DNA of 64,000 nucleotides, from the NCBI GenBank assembly GCA_902495075.1, contig CABUVO010000012.1:41088-105087 (forward strand), given 5' to 3'. The translations under genes and the position numbers were made by a program. The notes under the pieces were generated by a model that searched no databases, had not been told where the DNA came from, and saw nothing but the letters and a program-made list of their open reading frames with translations. Shown one piece after another: positions 1 to 8,487 of this stretch; positions within the stretch are counted from its first letter, which is position 1; each line of letters begins with the position of its first letter. Source of the DNA: an uncultured Porphyromonadaceae bacterium (GTDB lineage: Bacteria; Bacteroidota; Bacteroidia; Bacteroidales; Muribaculaceae).

Positions 1-624
1 CCGTCTTCAGGTTATGGCATATTGTACGATGGACGCAGCCTTCCGCAGGTCGCAACGCCGGGAGTGAATATTGTGTCTGCAAGCAGTCGTTTCTGTGATC
101 CGGATGTCGATGCTGTTGCTGTTGGCGAGTATAATGGAGAGAACTATTATTTCTGCGAGATGAGCGGCACTTCTATGTCTTGTCCTCTTTTTGCTGGCAT
201 ATGCGCGTTATGGCTGGAAGCCGATCCCTCACTTGATTACGATGGTATAATGGATGTACTTGAGCATACTGCCCGACAGGATGCATATACGGAAGCAAAG
301 CCCGTGCGTTTCGGTTATGGTAAGGCTGACGCATATGAGGGTCTTAAATATGTTCTTGCGAAAAAAGACTCAGGAGTTTCAACACCATTATCCATAGATA
401 CTGATAAATTTATGGTAACGAAAGTCGATCCCGATACGTGGGAGGTAACTGTCGGAATGGGAGAGAACTTCACTGTAGATCTCGTTTCTCTTTCCGGTAT
501 TGTGGCAAAAAGAGTTTCCGGACAGGATACTGTTTCGATTTCAACTTCTGATTGCGATAAGGGAGTATACGTTCTCCGTGTGCAGAACGGCAAGTTCGTG
601 AAGTCATATAAAATAACCATTTGA
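1..624 (+). CDS. Subtilisin-like serine protease (S8), C-terminal part, secreted
   Basis: The frame is open to base 1, so the gene begins upstream of the window and only the last 207 codons are present. The GTSMSCP motif around the Ser codon at 172-174 is the catalytic serine block of S8 peptidases; the Asp and His blocks must lie upstream. The catalytic domain ends near the GYGKADA stretch (about base 340). The last 70 residues form a beta-rich tail ending in GVYVLRVQNGKFVKSYKI, the pattern of a T9SS type A sorting domain, so the protein is probably exported and surface-anchored or released. The next gene starts 12 bp downstream, suggesting an operon with the MBL-fold and GH31 genes. The family call is secure from the Ser motif; the substrate is unknown. 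Confidence 0.85.
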   Translation, partial: PSSGYGILYDGRSLPQVATPGVNIVSASSRFCDPDVDAVAVGEYNGENYYFCEMSGTSMSCPLFAGICALWLEADPSLDYDGIMDVLEHTARQDAYTEAKPVRFGYGKADAYEGLKYVLAKKDSGVSTPLSIDTDKFMVTKVDPDTWEVTVGMGENFTVDLVSLSGIVAKRVSGQDTVSISTSDCDKGVYVLRVQNGKFVKSYKITI

Positions 625-636
625 CAATTTATAGAT

Positions 637-1893
637 ATGATAAGACAAGGTATCATCAATGCGTCATTGATGCTCGTTTCAGCATCTTTGGCATGTGCTG
701 CTCCCCAAAATCCATTGCCCGTGTGGAATGAGGGGGAGATGGAATTCCATATGATATGCACAGGCAGGGGAGAATCCCTTTTCCTGATAATGCCCGATGG
801 CACATCTGCCCTTATTGATGCCGGCGACTGGAATGATGCATGGGATGAAATAACGCCGGCGATGCCCGACAGCCGTTTCCGTGCCGGAGAATATATCAAA
901 CGCTATATACTCAAAGTCAATCCTCATGCCGACAAGGTGGATTATCTTATGGTTAGCCATTTTCATAATGACCATACAGGAGATACAACTGTAGGAGGTC
1001 TCCCAAAAACAAAGGATAAAGATCCGAATTATGTAATCTGTGGCATCATGGAGGTAGGGCAGGATATAAAATTCGGTAAAGAATTTGACAGGGGGTATCC
1101 GTCGTATGATTATCCTGTGCCAATCAAAGATCCGAATGTTGATAATCTTCGGGCATTCTTGTGTAATCAGGCGCGTGATAACGGACTTGTGCAGGAAGAA
1201 TTTATAGTTGGTAAACTGAATCAGATGAAGATGACTCATAATCCTTCAGCTTACACCTCATTCTCTATAAGAAATCTTGCAAAAAATGGAGAAATCTGGA
1301 CAGGGACAGGAGAGAATACAATCAAATGGTATGATCTCAATAAGAAGAACAAGAGTGGAGGACAGAACGAAAATACAAAGAGTCTTGCCCTAAGGATAGA
1401 GTATGGTCCGTTTGCTTTATTCACAGGAGGAGATCTCACAGGAGGAGTGCTCGATGCGAAAGGGAATCGGGTGAATCTTGAAGACATTACGGGTAAGGTA
1501 TGTGGCCCGGTTGATATCGCAAAACTGAATCATCATGGTTATCGCGGTTCCACATCTGCCGAATATGTCAAGAGTGTCGATGCCAGACATTATCTGGATC
1601 CCGCATGGGACTACTGGCACATTCAGCCCTCTGTTATGAAAAATATCTATGAAGGTGGACAATATACTGGATATCCCATGGTCTTCTCTACTCATGTGTT
1701 TTACAATCATCGTAAGGAATTTGGCAAGGAACCTTGGTTCCGGGTGGTTAATCCCGAATATGGGCATGTGATTGTGAAAGTATCAAAAGGAGGCGAAAGT
1801 TATCGAATATTTATTGTCGATGCCACTGATGAGGAGATGAATGTGATTAAAGAATTCGGTCCGTTCAAATCAGGAACGCACCATAAGAAATGA
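637..1893 (+). CDS. Secreted metallo-beta-lactamase-fold hydrolase, ComEC C-terminal-like
   Basis: A 418-residue protein with an N-terminal signal peptide (about residues 1-22, ending LACAAP). The metal-binding signature HFHNDHTGD is at residues 108-116, giving His108, His110, Asp112 and His113. Later blocks FALFTGGDL and KLNHHGYRGS resemble the MBL domain of ComEC/Rec2 proteins (typically LLTGD and PHHGS). There are no membrane-channel segments, so it is a free secreted hydrolase and not a DNA uptake channel. Known members hydrolyse phosphodiesters or nucleotides; the substrate here is not evident. It lies 12 bp after the subtilase and 36 bp before the GH31-EEP gene, which also carries a phosphodiesterase-type domain. 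Confidence 0.8.
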   Translation: MIRQGIINASLMLVSASLACAAPQNPLPVWNEGEMEFHMICTGRGESLFLIMPDGTSALIDAGDWNDAWDEITPAMPDSRFRAGEYIKRYILKVNPHADKVDYLMVSHFHNDHTGDTTVGGLPKTKDKDPNYVICGIMEVGQDIKFGKEFDRGYPSYDYPVPIKDPNVDNLRAFLCNQARDNGLVQEEFIVGKLNQMKMTHNPSAYTSFSIRNLAKNGEIWTGTGENTIKWYDLNKKNKSGGQNENTKSLALRIEYGPFALFTGGDLTGGVLDAKGNRVNLEDITGKVCGPVDIAKLNHHGYRGSTSAEYVKSVDARHYLDPAWDYWHIQPSVMKNIYEGGQYTGYPMVFSTHVFYNHRKEFGKEPWFRVVNPEYGHVIVKVSKGGESYRIFIVDATDEEMNVIKEFGPFKSGTHHKK

Positions 1894-1929
1894 GAAGCTG
1901 TTTATAAGTAATAAAATTAACCGATATCA

Positions 1930-4900
1930 ATGAATAAGAGCTTTAAAGTAAGTGCGGTTGCAGCATTGTGTATGTCCGGCTGTATAATGGCACATGGAAC
2001 CGTTACAGATGGTGTCATCTATAAAGACAATCATGTTCGCTTCACGGTTGTGACTGATGGTCTTGTCAGGATGGAGTATGCTCCTGATGGAAAGTTTATT
2101 GATGCAAGAAGTTTCGTTGCATATAACCGCAGTTATCCCGAAACGGTTGCGAAGATGTCTGAAACCAAGGATGAGGTAATCATTACCACACCGAAGATGA
2201 TTCTGAATTATAAGAAAGGAAAGAAGCCCTTTTCAAAAGATAACCTTAGGATTGTTTCAGGCAGCGGGATGAAACCGTTTGAATGGGTTCCGGGACAGCA
2301 GCAGAAAGAGAATCTGATGGGCACGACACGCACACTTGACCGTTGGAATGGTTCTGATTACCTTTATAAAAATGATGACGGGAAGTGGGTGGAAGATCCT
2401 CAGAAGCTTGAAACCGGTCTGCTTGCCCGCGATGGATGGACACTGATCAATGACAGCGGTAAGTATTTGCTCGACGATGATCCAGAAATACCCTGGGTCA
2501 AGGAGCGGAAAAGTAAGAAAGGAGCACAAGACTGGTATTTTCTTGCCTATGGAGAGGACTATAAGGGTGCGCTCAAGGATTTCACGGTGCTTTCAGGTAA
2601 GATCCCGCTTCCACCGCGTTACGCATTCGGATATTGGTGGTCGCGGTGGTGGGGATATTCCGAGCATGAGCTGAAACAGCTGGTCAATAATTTCGAATCT
2701 TACGGCATCCCTTTGGAGGTGCTCGTAATAGATATGGACTGGCATTATACTGATGAAGCTCATGGCGGTTGGACCGGCTGGACATGGAATCGCAGACTGT
2801 TCCCTGAACCGGAAAAATTTTTGAATTATCTTCGAGACAAGAACCTTAAGGTCACGTTGAACCTTCACCCGGCAAGCGGTGTGCGCCGTTTCGAGGCATC
2901 ATACCCGGAAATAGCAAAGGATAATGGAATTGATCCTAAGAGTGGCAAGGACATTCCTTGGGTTTCGTCAGACCGTACATTCGTGAAAAGTGTTTTCGAT
3001 CATATTCTTGACCCTATGCGCAAAGAGGGTGTAAGCTTCTGGTGGCTTGATTGGCAGCAGGATCTCTATGATTCGAAGCTTGATTCTCTCAGCAACACAT
3101 GGTGGATAAACCATACATTTTTCAATAAGATGAAAAATGAGAATGACGGGCGTCCAATGATATTCCATCGTTGGGGAGGACTTGGTAACCATCGTTATCA
3201 GATCGGTTTTTCCGGCGATAGTTATTCTACATGGAAAACATTGGGTTATATGCCATATTTCACAGCCACAGCTGCAAATGTAGGTTATGGTTATTGGTGT
3301 CATGATCTCGGCGGCTTCTATATGGCTCCCGGTGACACAGCTATTGATCCAGAGCTTTATTCAAGGTCGTTTCAGTTTGGAGTTTACAGCCCGATGATGC
3401 GTAACCATTCCACCAAGAACGCTCAGCTCAACAAAGAGCCATGGAATTTCGACCGCGCAACTATGGATAATATCCGCGCTGCTATAAAAAGGCGATACCG
3501 CATAACGCCTTACATCTATGCTATGGCGCGTAAGGCTTACGATACAGGTGTTTCGCTATGCCGTCCGATGTATTATGACTGGCCCGGAGAGGAAAACGCA
3601 TACCGGTTCAAGGGACAATATATGTTCGGAGACAATATCCTTGTCTCTCCGATTGCAAGTGCGGCGGTCGATGGTTATTCGACAGTGGAAGTATGGCTTC
3701 CCGATGGCCCCTGGTATGAGGAGGCGACCGGAACACTTCTTGAAGGGGGAAAGGTCTATACAAGGAAATTCGCGATGGATGAGTATCCTGTGTATGTGAA
3801 AGCCGGATCAATACTGCCGTATCACGGCGGAAATGTTAGCAATCTGAGAAGCAATGCCGCTCCTTATTGCCTGACTGTTTATCCAGGTAATGGCAAAAAT
3901 TCATTCAATATCTATGAAGATTATGGTGATGATGATAATTATTCGAATGAATATGCTTTCACTAAAGTAGAATCAGATAAAAATGACCAATATCTTATTG
4001 TCAAGATTGATCCGAGACAAGGTGACTATAAGGACATGCCCGCTAAGCGCGACTATGAAGTGAGAGTGCTTGCAACACTCAGACCTGATAAGGTTATGGT
4101 AGATGGTAAGGAGACCGCCTTTACATATGATCCTTCAGATCTGTCTGTCTCTGTCGCCATGCCGGGATTGGATCTCAGCAAAGGACATACTGTAAAATTT
4201 GACTTTGCACAAAAATCAGAGGTTGCAGACGGCACCATAGGAGCAATGAAGCGTTTTGTGGCAGCATTCGGCGGCATCAAGGAACTGTATCCTCGTCTTG
4301 AAGTCAATGAAGAGTTTGGACCAATGAGTGTCATTTATGAAGCCATCGAGTACGCTCCGGAGAGGAATCGTGAGCTTATCGATAGTTTCCGCGATAAATT
4401 CAATGATATTGAGGACGTGGTAAAACGTCAACCGATGTCCGACAAGGCAAGAGATAAATTCCTTCGTGATGCTGGCAAGGGAAAAGTAGCAAAAGCTGTT
4501 TCCGATGCTAAGGCAGGTAAGGAAGCCAGACTCAATCTTGGCACATATAATTTGCGTTATTATGCCGAATCCGATTCTTTGAGGGGAGAACATTGGCAGA
4601 CACGCAGCAAAGTCATGGCAGATCTTGTACGTTTCCACGATTTTGATATCTTTGGCACCCAGGAAGGATTGAAGTTCCAACTTGAAGACATGAAGAGCAA
4701 CCTTCCCGGATATGAATATATTGGAGTTGGGCGAGATGATGGCAAGTCATCGGGCGAGCATGCAGCCATTTTCTATCGTACAGATCTATTTGATTTGCTT
4801 GATCATGGCGATTTCTGGCTTTCTGAAACTCCAGACAAACCCGGCAAAGGATGGGATGCCGTCTGTTACCGTATCTGCACCTGGGGCAAATTCCGTCATA

Positions 4901-5373
4901 AGACAAGTGGAAAAGAGTTTATCATGTTTAATGTGCATATGGATCATGTGGGAAAGAAGGCAAGAGTCGAGAGCGCAAAACTTATAATGAAGAAAGCTAA
5001 GGAGATTGGTGATGACATTCCAATGTTTCTTACTGGTGATTTTAATGTGGATCAGACGAGCGATTGTTATAAGTTCATTTCCGAGTCAGGTGTGCTCAAA
5101 GACACTCATGACATAGCGGATGTGCTCTATGAGAAGAATGGCACTTGGAATGACTGGAATCCTAATGGGTTCTGCAATAGTCGCATCGATCATATCTTTG
5201 TAAGCCCCTCGGTAAAGGTAACCCGTTATGGTATACTGACTGACTCGTATAGAACATCGCCTGAAAGTATCCAAAATAAAGACAATGGATCCGGTTATGA
5301 TTGTGAGGTCCTGGAATATAAGAGTCATCTTCCTTCCGATCATTTCCCGATACTTACAACGGTGATAATTTGA
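1930..5373 (+). CDS. GH31 alpha-glycosidase fused to a C-terminal EEP (phosphodiesterase/phosphatase-like) domain
   Basis: A 1147-residue secreted enzyme with a signal peptide at about residues 1-21. An N-terminal beta-sandwich precedes a GH31 barrel: the nucleophile block WWLDWQQD places Asp374 as nucleophile and FSGDSYSTW places Asp430 as acid/base. A DUF5110-like beta domain (YPGNGKNSFNIYEDYGDDD) follows near residue 660. A helical linker spans about 765-865. Residues 868-1145 are a full endonuclease/exonuclease/phosphatase domain with GTYNLR, FGTQEG, TGDFNVDQ and a terminal SDHFPI, so the Asn, Glu, Asp and His of the family are present. GH31 enzymes normally end near 700-850 residues; this fusion is unusual. 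GH31 members cleave alpha-glucosides or alpha-xylosides; the specificity cannot be read here. It is the last gene of its run; a perfect palindrome CGCATATGCG lies just after it at 5390-5399. Confidence 0.88.
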   Translation: MNKSFKVSAVAALCMSGCIMAHGTVTDGVIYKDNHVRFTVVTDGLVRMEYAPDGKFIDARSFVAYNRSYPETVAKMSETKDEVIITTPKMILNYKKGKKPFSKDNLRIVSGSGMKPFEWVPGQQQKENLMGTTRTLDRWNGSDYLYKNDDGKWVEDPQKLETGLLARDGWTLINDSGKYLLDDDPEIPWVKERKSKKGAQDWYFLAYGEDYKGALKDFTVLSGKIPLPPRYAFGYWWSRWWGYSEHELKQLVNNFESYGIPLEVLVIDMDWHYTDEAHGGWTGWTWNRRLFPEPEKFLNYLRDKNLKVTLNLHPASGVRRFEASYPEIAKDNGIDPKSGKDIPWVSSDRTFVKSVFDHILDPMRKEGVSFWWLDWQQDLYDSKLDSLSNTWWINHTFFNKMKNENDGRPMIFHRWGGLGNHRYQIGFSGDSYSTWKTLGYMPYFTATAANVGYGYWCHDLGGFYMAPGDTAIDPELYSRSFQFGVYSPMMRNHSTKNAQLNKEPWNFDRATMDNIRAAIKRRYRITPYIYAMARKAYDTGVSLCRPMYYDWPGEENAYRFKGQYMFGDNILVSPIASAAVDGYSTVEVWLPDGPWYEEATGTLLEGGKVYTRKFAMDEYPVYVKAGSILPYHGGNVSNLRSNAAPYCLTVYPGNGKNSFNIYEDYGDDDNYSNEYAFTKVESDKNDQYLIVKIDPRQGDYKDMPAKRDYEVRVLATLRPDKVMVDGKETAFTYDPSDLSVSVAMPGLDLSKGHTVKFDFAQKSEVADGTIGAMKRFVAAFGGIKELYPRLEVNEEFGPMSVIYEAIEYAPERNRELIDSFRDKFNDIEDVVKRQPMSDKARDKFLRDAGKGKVAKAVSDAKAGKEARLNLGTYNLRYYAESDSLRGEHWQTRSKVMADLVRFHDFDIFGTQEGLKFQLEDMKSNLPGYEYIGVGRDDGKSSGEHAAIFYRTDLFDLLDHGDFWLSETPDKPGKGWDAVCYRICTWGKFRHKTSGKEFIMFNVHMDHVGKKARVESAKLIMKKAKEIGDDIPMFLTGDFNVDQTSDCYKFISESGVLKDTHDIADVLYEKNGTWNDWNPNGFCNSRIDHIFVSPSVKVTRYGILTDSYRTSPESIQNKDNGSGYDCEVLEYKSHLPSDHFPILTTVII

Positions 5374-5429
5374 CAGCCCTCCTGTTTTGCGCATATGCGT
5401 TAAGTTCCGGGAAAGTATGGCGCAAGATA

Positions 5430-5461
5430 TTTGGTCAGTATATATTTATAATATAAATTTG
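5430..5461 (+). promoter_or_regulatory. Bacteroidetes-type promoter of the ECF sigma gene
   Basis: TTTG at 5430-5433, a 20-bp spacer, and TAAATTTG at 5454-5461 match the TTTG/TAnnTTTG consensus exactly. The -7 box covers the GTG at 5461, so that GTG cannot be the start on this transcript. The ATG at 5482 is the likely start, leaving a leader of about 15 nt. Confidence 0.7.
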
Positions 5462-5481
5462 TGACAAATTTTCTTGGGTCT

Positions 5482-6048
5482 ATGCAATCTAAAAAAGATT
5501 ATGAGAAAAATCTGATAGTCGGTTTACGGGATGGCAGTAAAGATGCCTTTATGGCACTTTATGACATGTACGGTAATCGACTGTCAGGTTATTGTCTACG
5601 GCATGTAGGTTGCAGCGAGGATGCTGAGGATATTGTTCAGGATGTTTTCCTGAATTTATGGAAAACAAGGGCTGAACTGATGGATGTAGAAACTATCAAA
5701 CCGTTCTTGTTTGCCTCGGCGCGCAATCGCATCATAAATCATTGGAAAGAAAGGACAAACAGTGCTCTTTATGCTGATTATGTCGGCATAATGAGTGATA
5801 AATCTACTGCTCCAGGAATTGAATCCATGGAGTATAGGGAGTTTGAGCGTAAGGTCTTATCGGAAATAGATAAACTTTCACCTACTCAGAAAAAAGTTGT
5901 GATGTTGTCGCGCTTCGAAAACCTGGATGTAAGAGAGATCTCAGAAAAACTCGGGTTGAGCGTTCAGACAGTTAAGAATGCTTTGTCGCAGGGTCTTAAG
6001 GCATTGCGTAAGGTTCTGCTTATAATTTGTTTCCTCCTATATTCTTAG
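5482..6048 (+). CDS. ECF RNA polymerase sigma factor (orphan pair)
   Basis: 188 residues from the ATG at 5482; an in-frame GTG at 5461 is rejected because it lies inside the -7 promoter box. Region 2 is visible (GSKDAFMALYDMYGNRL, then CSEDAEDIVQDVFLNLWKTR), followed by region 4 (LSPTQKKVVMLSRFENLDVREISEKLG) with its helix-turn-helix. This is the Bacteroidetes SusC/FecR-linked ECF class. The next gene, 44 bp on, encodes a FecR anti-sigma factor that should hold it at the membrane. No susC follows, so the target operon is not adjacent. Confidence 0.92.
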   Translation: MQSKKDYEKNLIVGLRDGSKDAFMALYDMYGNRLSGYCLRHVGCSEDAEDIVQDVFLNLWKTRAELMDVETIKPFLFASARNRIINHWKERTNSALYADYVGIMSDKSTAPGIESMEYREFERKVLSEIDKLSPTQKKVVMLSRFENLDVREISEKLGLSVQTVKNALSQGLKALRKVLLIICFLLYS

Positions 6049-6092
6049 AGTATATTTAAATTCAAACATACTCTTAAATAAAAGAATTTGCA

Positions 6093-7112
6093 ATGACGAT
6101 AAAAGAACTGATAGTAAAATTTAGGACTAATAGCCTTACGGTTGATGAACTGGAGGAAATGCGCCGCCAGTTGAATGTGCTCTCGTTGCAGGAAATTGAG
6201 AGTGCTATGAAAGAACTTGCAGAAGAAAAGATAGAATCTCAGGAAGTTTCGGAGGAACTTATTGCCAGCGTGCGTGAGAAACTATCATCTGAAATCGACC
6301 GAATTTGCAAGTCGCAGTCTGAATTGGAGGAGTGTTATACCGATCGACATGTAAAACGCCGCTTCAGCTGGAGATGGTTTGCTGTAGCGGCTGCCTCGAT
6401 TGTTGCAGTAATTGCTGTCGGAGTGTCTGTATATTTTTCAAAGAGTGCGGAAACATTGCTCGCATCTACAGGTTATACGGAAATAAGGACTCAGTTTGGA
6501 GAAAAGTCTTGTGTGATACTGCCCGATGGTACTGAAGTGCGTTTGCAGGGGAGAAGCAACTTGCGTTATCCGTCGGATATGGCGGTAGGAGAGCGAAAAA
6601 TTGAGTTCAGTGGCGAAGCATATTTTAAGGTTACAAAGAGTGGCGACCGCAACTTCTCAATTGTTGCCGATAGCATGGTCATCAATGTTAAAGGCACCGA
6701 ATTCAATGTGTATGCCCGACCAGATGTGGACTATAATGAAGTGATACTTGATGAGGGGGAAGTTGATCTCTCAGCCTCCAATACAAATTATAAGATCAGT
6801 CTGCATGCGGGAGAGTCTGTAATATTCGATAAGAAAAGCGGGCTGTTTGACATTATGAGTTTCAGAAAGAACCCCGCATTGCGTCGCAGAGTCTACGGAG
6901 TGACATATCAGAATGTCTCTGCAGATTCATTGATAAGAGCGCTGGAGAGGACTTTCGAAGTTAAAATCAGTAGTGAGATCCGAAATTCAATCAGTTCTCC
7001 ATTTACAGGCACGCTCCCGGATGATGATCTTAATGAAACCTTGACGATTTTAAGTAAAATCTATGGATTCAATGTGCCGTATATTCCGGAGTTTGGAAAA
7101 AACAATAAGTAA
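6093..7112 (+). CDS. FecR-family anti-sigma factor
   Basis: A 339-residue inner-membrane regulator. The N-terminal cytoplasmic half (about 1-90, charged, helical) would bind the sigma factor. One membrane helix lies at about 93-116 (WFAVAAASIVAVIAVGVSVYF). The periplasmic FecR domain follows, with the blocks GEAYFKVT, NVKGTEFNVYA and LDEGEVDLS. A C-terminal STN-like domain (VTYQNVSADSLIRALERTFEVKI) would contact the N-terminal domain of a TonB-dependent transducer. Such proteins relay a signal from an outer-membrane SusC-type receptor to the ECF factor. The receptor partner is not beside it, unlike the second pair in this window. Confidence 0.92.
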   Translation: MTIKELIVKFRTNSLTVDELEEMRRQLNVLSLQEIESAMKELAEEKIESQEVSEELIASVREKLSSEIDRICKSQSELEECYTDRHVKRRFSWRWFAVAAASIVAVIAVGVSVYFSKSAETLLASTGYTEIRTQFGEKSCVILPDGTEVRLQGRSNLRYPSDMAVGERKIEFSGEAYFKVTKSGDRNFSIVADSMVINVKGTEFNVYARPDVDYNEVILDEGEVDLSASNTNYKISLHAGESVIFDKKSGLFDIMSFRKNPALRRRVYGVTYQNVSADSLIRALERTFEVKISSEIRNSISSPFTGTLPDDDLNETLTILSKIYGFNVPYIPEFGKNNK

Positions 7113-7133
7113 TAAATGAGAGGTAATAAAGAG

Positions 7134-7166
7134 AGCCGCCATTCAGCAGAATGACGGCTTTCTTTT
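7134..7166 (+). terminator. Intrinsic terminator after fecR
   Basis: AGCCGCCATTC (7134-7144) pairs with GAATGACGGCT (7149-7159) with one mismatch and a 4-nt loop, followed by a T-rich run. It sits between convergent genes and could serve both. Confidence 0.7.
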
Positions 7167-7187
7167 TCATGGTATGTTAAAAGGACG

Positions 7188-8216
7188 TTATTTTACAATT
7201 AACTTTTTCGTTGCTTTCTTGCCGTTTTGATTTACGCTGACAACGTAAACGCCGGGGGCTGCGCCTGTATAGCTCCAGGTATAAGAGCCTTCAACAGCAG
7301 CTTCATTAACCTTGACACCTGTAACATTGTAAATGTTTACCTCTGCTATACCTTCGGCAACATTTACCGTTACAACTTTTGCAGCGTTATCTACGTTTAC
7401 GGAGATACCATTGTTTGCTAAAACATCAGCAACATCGGATGAAGCAGTGATTTCAGTTTTGGGATCACCGAGAGTGGCAACTTCTTCCATGGAGAGATCT
7501 CTGTCAAAGAACATCGCCTTTGAGCAATAGATAGGAGAGTCTTCGCCGTCCTCGTCTGCAAAGAAGAGAAGTCCCTCTTTTTCAAGTGCGAAGCGACCAC
7601 CAATATTCGAAACATTACCGGATGTGCCGTCTTCGATGCATTTGCCGTTTACATAGAGTGCATATAATCCATCGGGCTGATGGAATGTAGCACCCACGCG
7701 ATACCATGTGTCAATTTCTGCTGTCCAATCGGAGTTGTATCTCTGAAGGAATCCGCTACCTAATTTACCAGAGCCGTTGATACAGAGTTTTGCATCTGTG
7801 CTGTTTCCGGGATTCGTTTGCAACAGGCAATAGTATGTGCCAAGTTTCGAAACCTTGATGTCCCAGAATACTGAATATGTTCCGACATAGGGATTCTCAG
7901 GATCCTGAGGATTGGTGAAACCGGGAAGGTCACTGATGTCAAGATGAATGTAAGCGCCATCGGGAACAAGGACATATCCGTCGGTGGCAGTTACGCCTTT
8001 CCCGTCGTTAAAGAAAGTGATAGGATCTGCCTCCCATTCGATACCGTCTTTGTCAACACCAGTATTGACGAATGTCACGTCTTTGCCGATGGTTGCTTTT
8101 GTAACTGTTGCTTCAGAGTTGAAGTCAACCATGATGTACGGTGTGGGTTGGGTTACTGCTGCGGAGGCGAACAATGTGGTAGCTCCGAGAAACGCAAGTG
8201 GAAAATACTTTTTCAT
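7188..8216 (-). CDS. Secreted LamG-like (concanavalin-fold) T9SS cargo protein
   Basis: 342 residues with a signal peptide at about 1-20. The middle part (about 25-240) looks like a LamG/concanavalin-like jelly roll: YSVFWDIKVSKLGTYYCLLQT, then TWYRVGATFHQPDGLYALYVNGK, then LFFADEDGEDSPIYCSKAMFFDR, the usual order of such domains. The C-terminal 75 residues (VNIYNVTGVKVNE, then PGVYVVSVNQNGKKATKKLIVK) are a T9SS type A sorting domain. No catalytic residues are evident; a carbohydrate-binding or adhesive role is inferred. It has its own promoter (8346-8377) and a leader of about 125 nt, which contains a hairpin with arms GTAAGGCA at 8257-8264 and TGCCTTAC at 8279-8286. It is therefore probably not part of the PUL operon upstream. 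Confidence 0.75.
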   Translation of the reverse strand: MKKYFPLAFLGATTLFASAAVTQPTPYIMVDFNSEATVTKATIGKDVTFVNTGVDKDGIEWEADPITFFNDGKGVTATDGYVLVPDGAYIHLDISDLPGFTNPQDPENPYVGTYSVFWDIKVSKLGTYYCLLQTNPGNSTDAKLCINGSGKLGSGFLQRYNSDWTAEIDTWYRVGATFHQPDGLYALYVNGKCIEDGTSGNVSNIGGRFALEKEGLLFFADEDGEDSPIYCSKAMFFDRDLSMEEVATLGDPKTEITASSDVADVLANNGISVNVDNAAKVVTVNVAEGIAEVNIYNVTGVKVNEAAVEGSYTWSYTGAAPGVYVVSVNQNGKKATKKLIVK

Positions 8217-8345
8217 GCGAATTGCTATTAGATAGTTAATAAATAATTGTTACAGCGTAAGGCACAACCACAGAGGCATGCCTTACATGCCTTTTGAAAT
8301 TACGTTTATTAATCTATCGTTTAGCTACCTGTTCGTTGGATATTA

Positions 8346-8377
8346 CAAAAGTATAAAATAAATTCGTATTTACCAAA
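8346..8377 (-). promoter_or_regulatory. Promoter of the LamG-like gene
   Basis: On the minus strand TTTG (8377-8374), a 20-bp spacer and TACTTTTG (8353-8346) match the Bacteroidetes consensus. The -33 box is inside one arm of a 13-bp inverted repeat. The gap 8217-8487 otherwise holds only the leader and this promoter. Confidence 0.65.
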
Positions 8378-8405
8378 ATATTCCGCATTATTTGCGGAAT
8401 ATTTT
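8375..8405 (-). terminator. Perfect 13-bp inverted repeat, probable terminator of the PUL
   Basis: AAAATATTCCGCA (8375-8387) and TGCGGAATATTTT (8393-8405) form a perfect 13-bp stem with a 5-nt loop; the AT-rich ends give U-runs on both strands. It lies about 80 bp after the last PUL gene (GH2). It overlaps the -33 box of the next promoter, so an operator is also possible. Confidence 0.5.
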
Positions 8406-8487
8406 AGATACATAGACAACGTATTTTATATAGCGTTGATATATAGATACTTGTGGATGTAAAAATTGATGCTTTAAAGCCCCAATT

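Noticed and set aside
315..899. Open frame of 194 codons on the minus strand
   Set aside because: Antisense to the end of the subtilase and the start of the MBL-fold gene, both of which have clear motifs.
5461..5481. GTG start giving the sigma factor 7 extra residues
   Set aside because: The GTG is the last base of the -7 promoter box plus two more, so it would be upstream of the transcript start.
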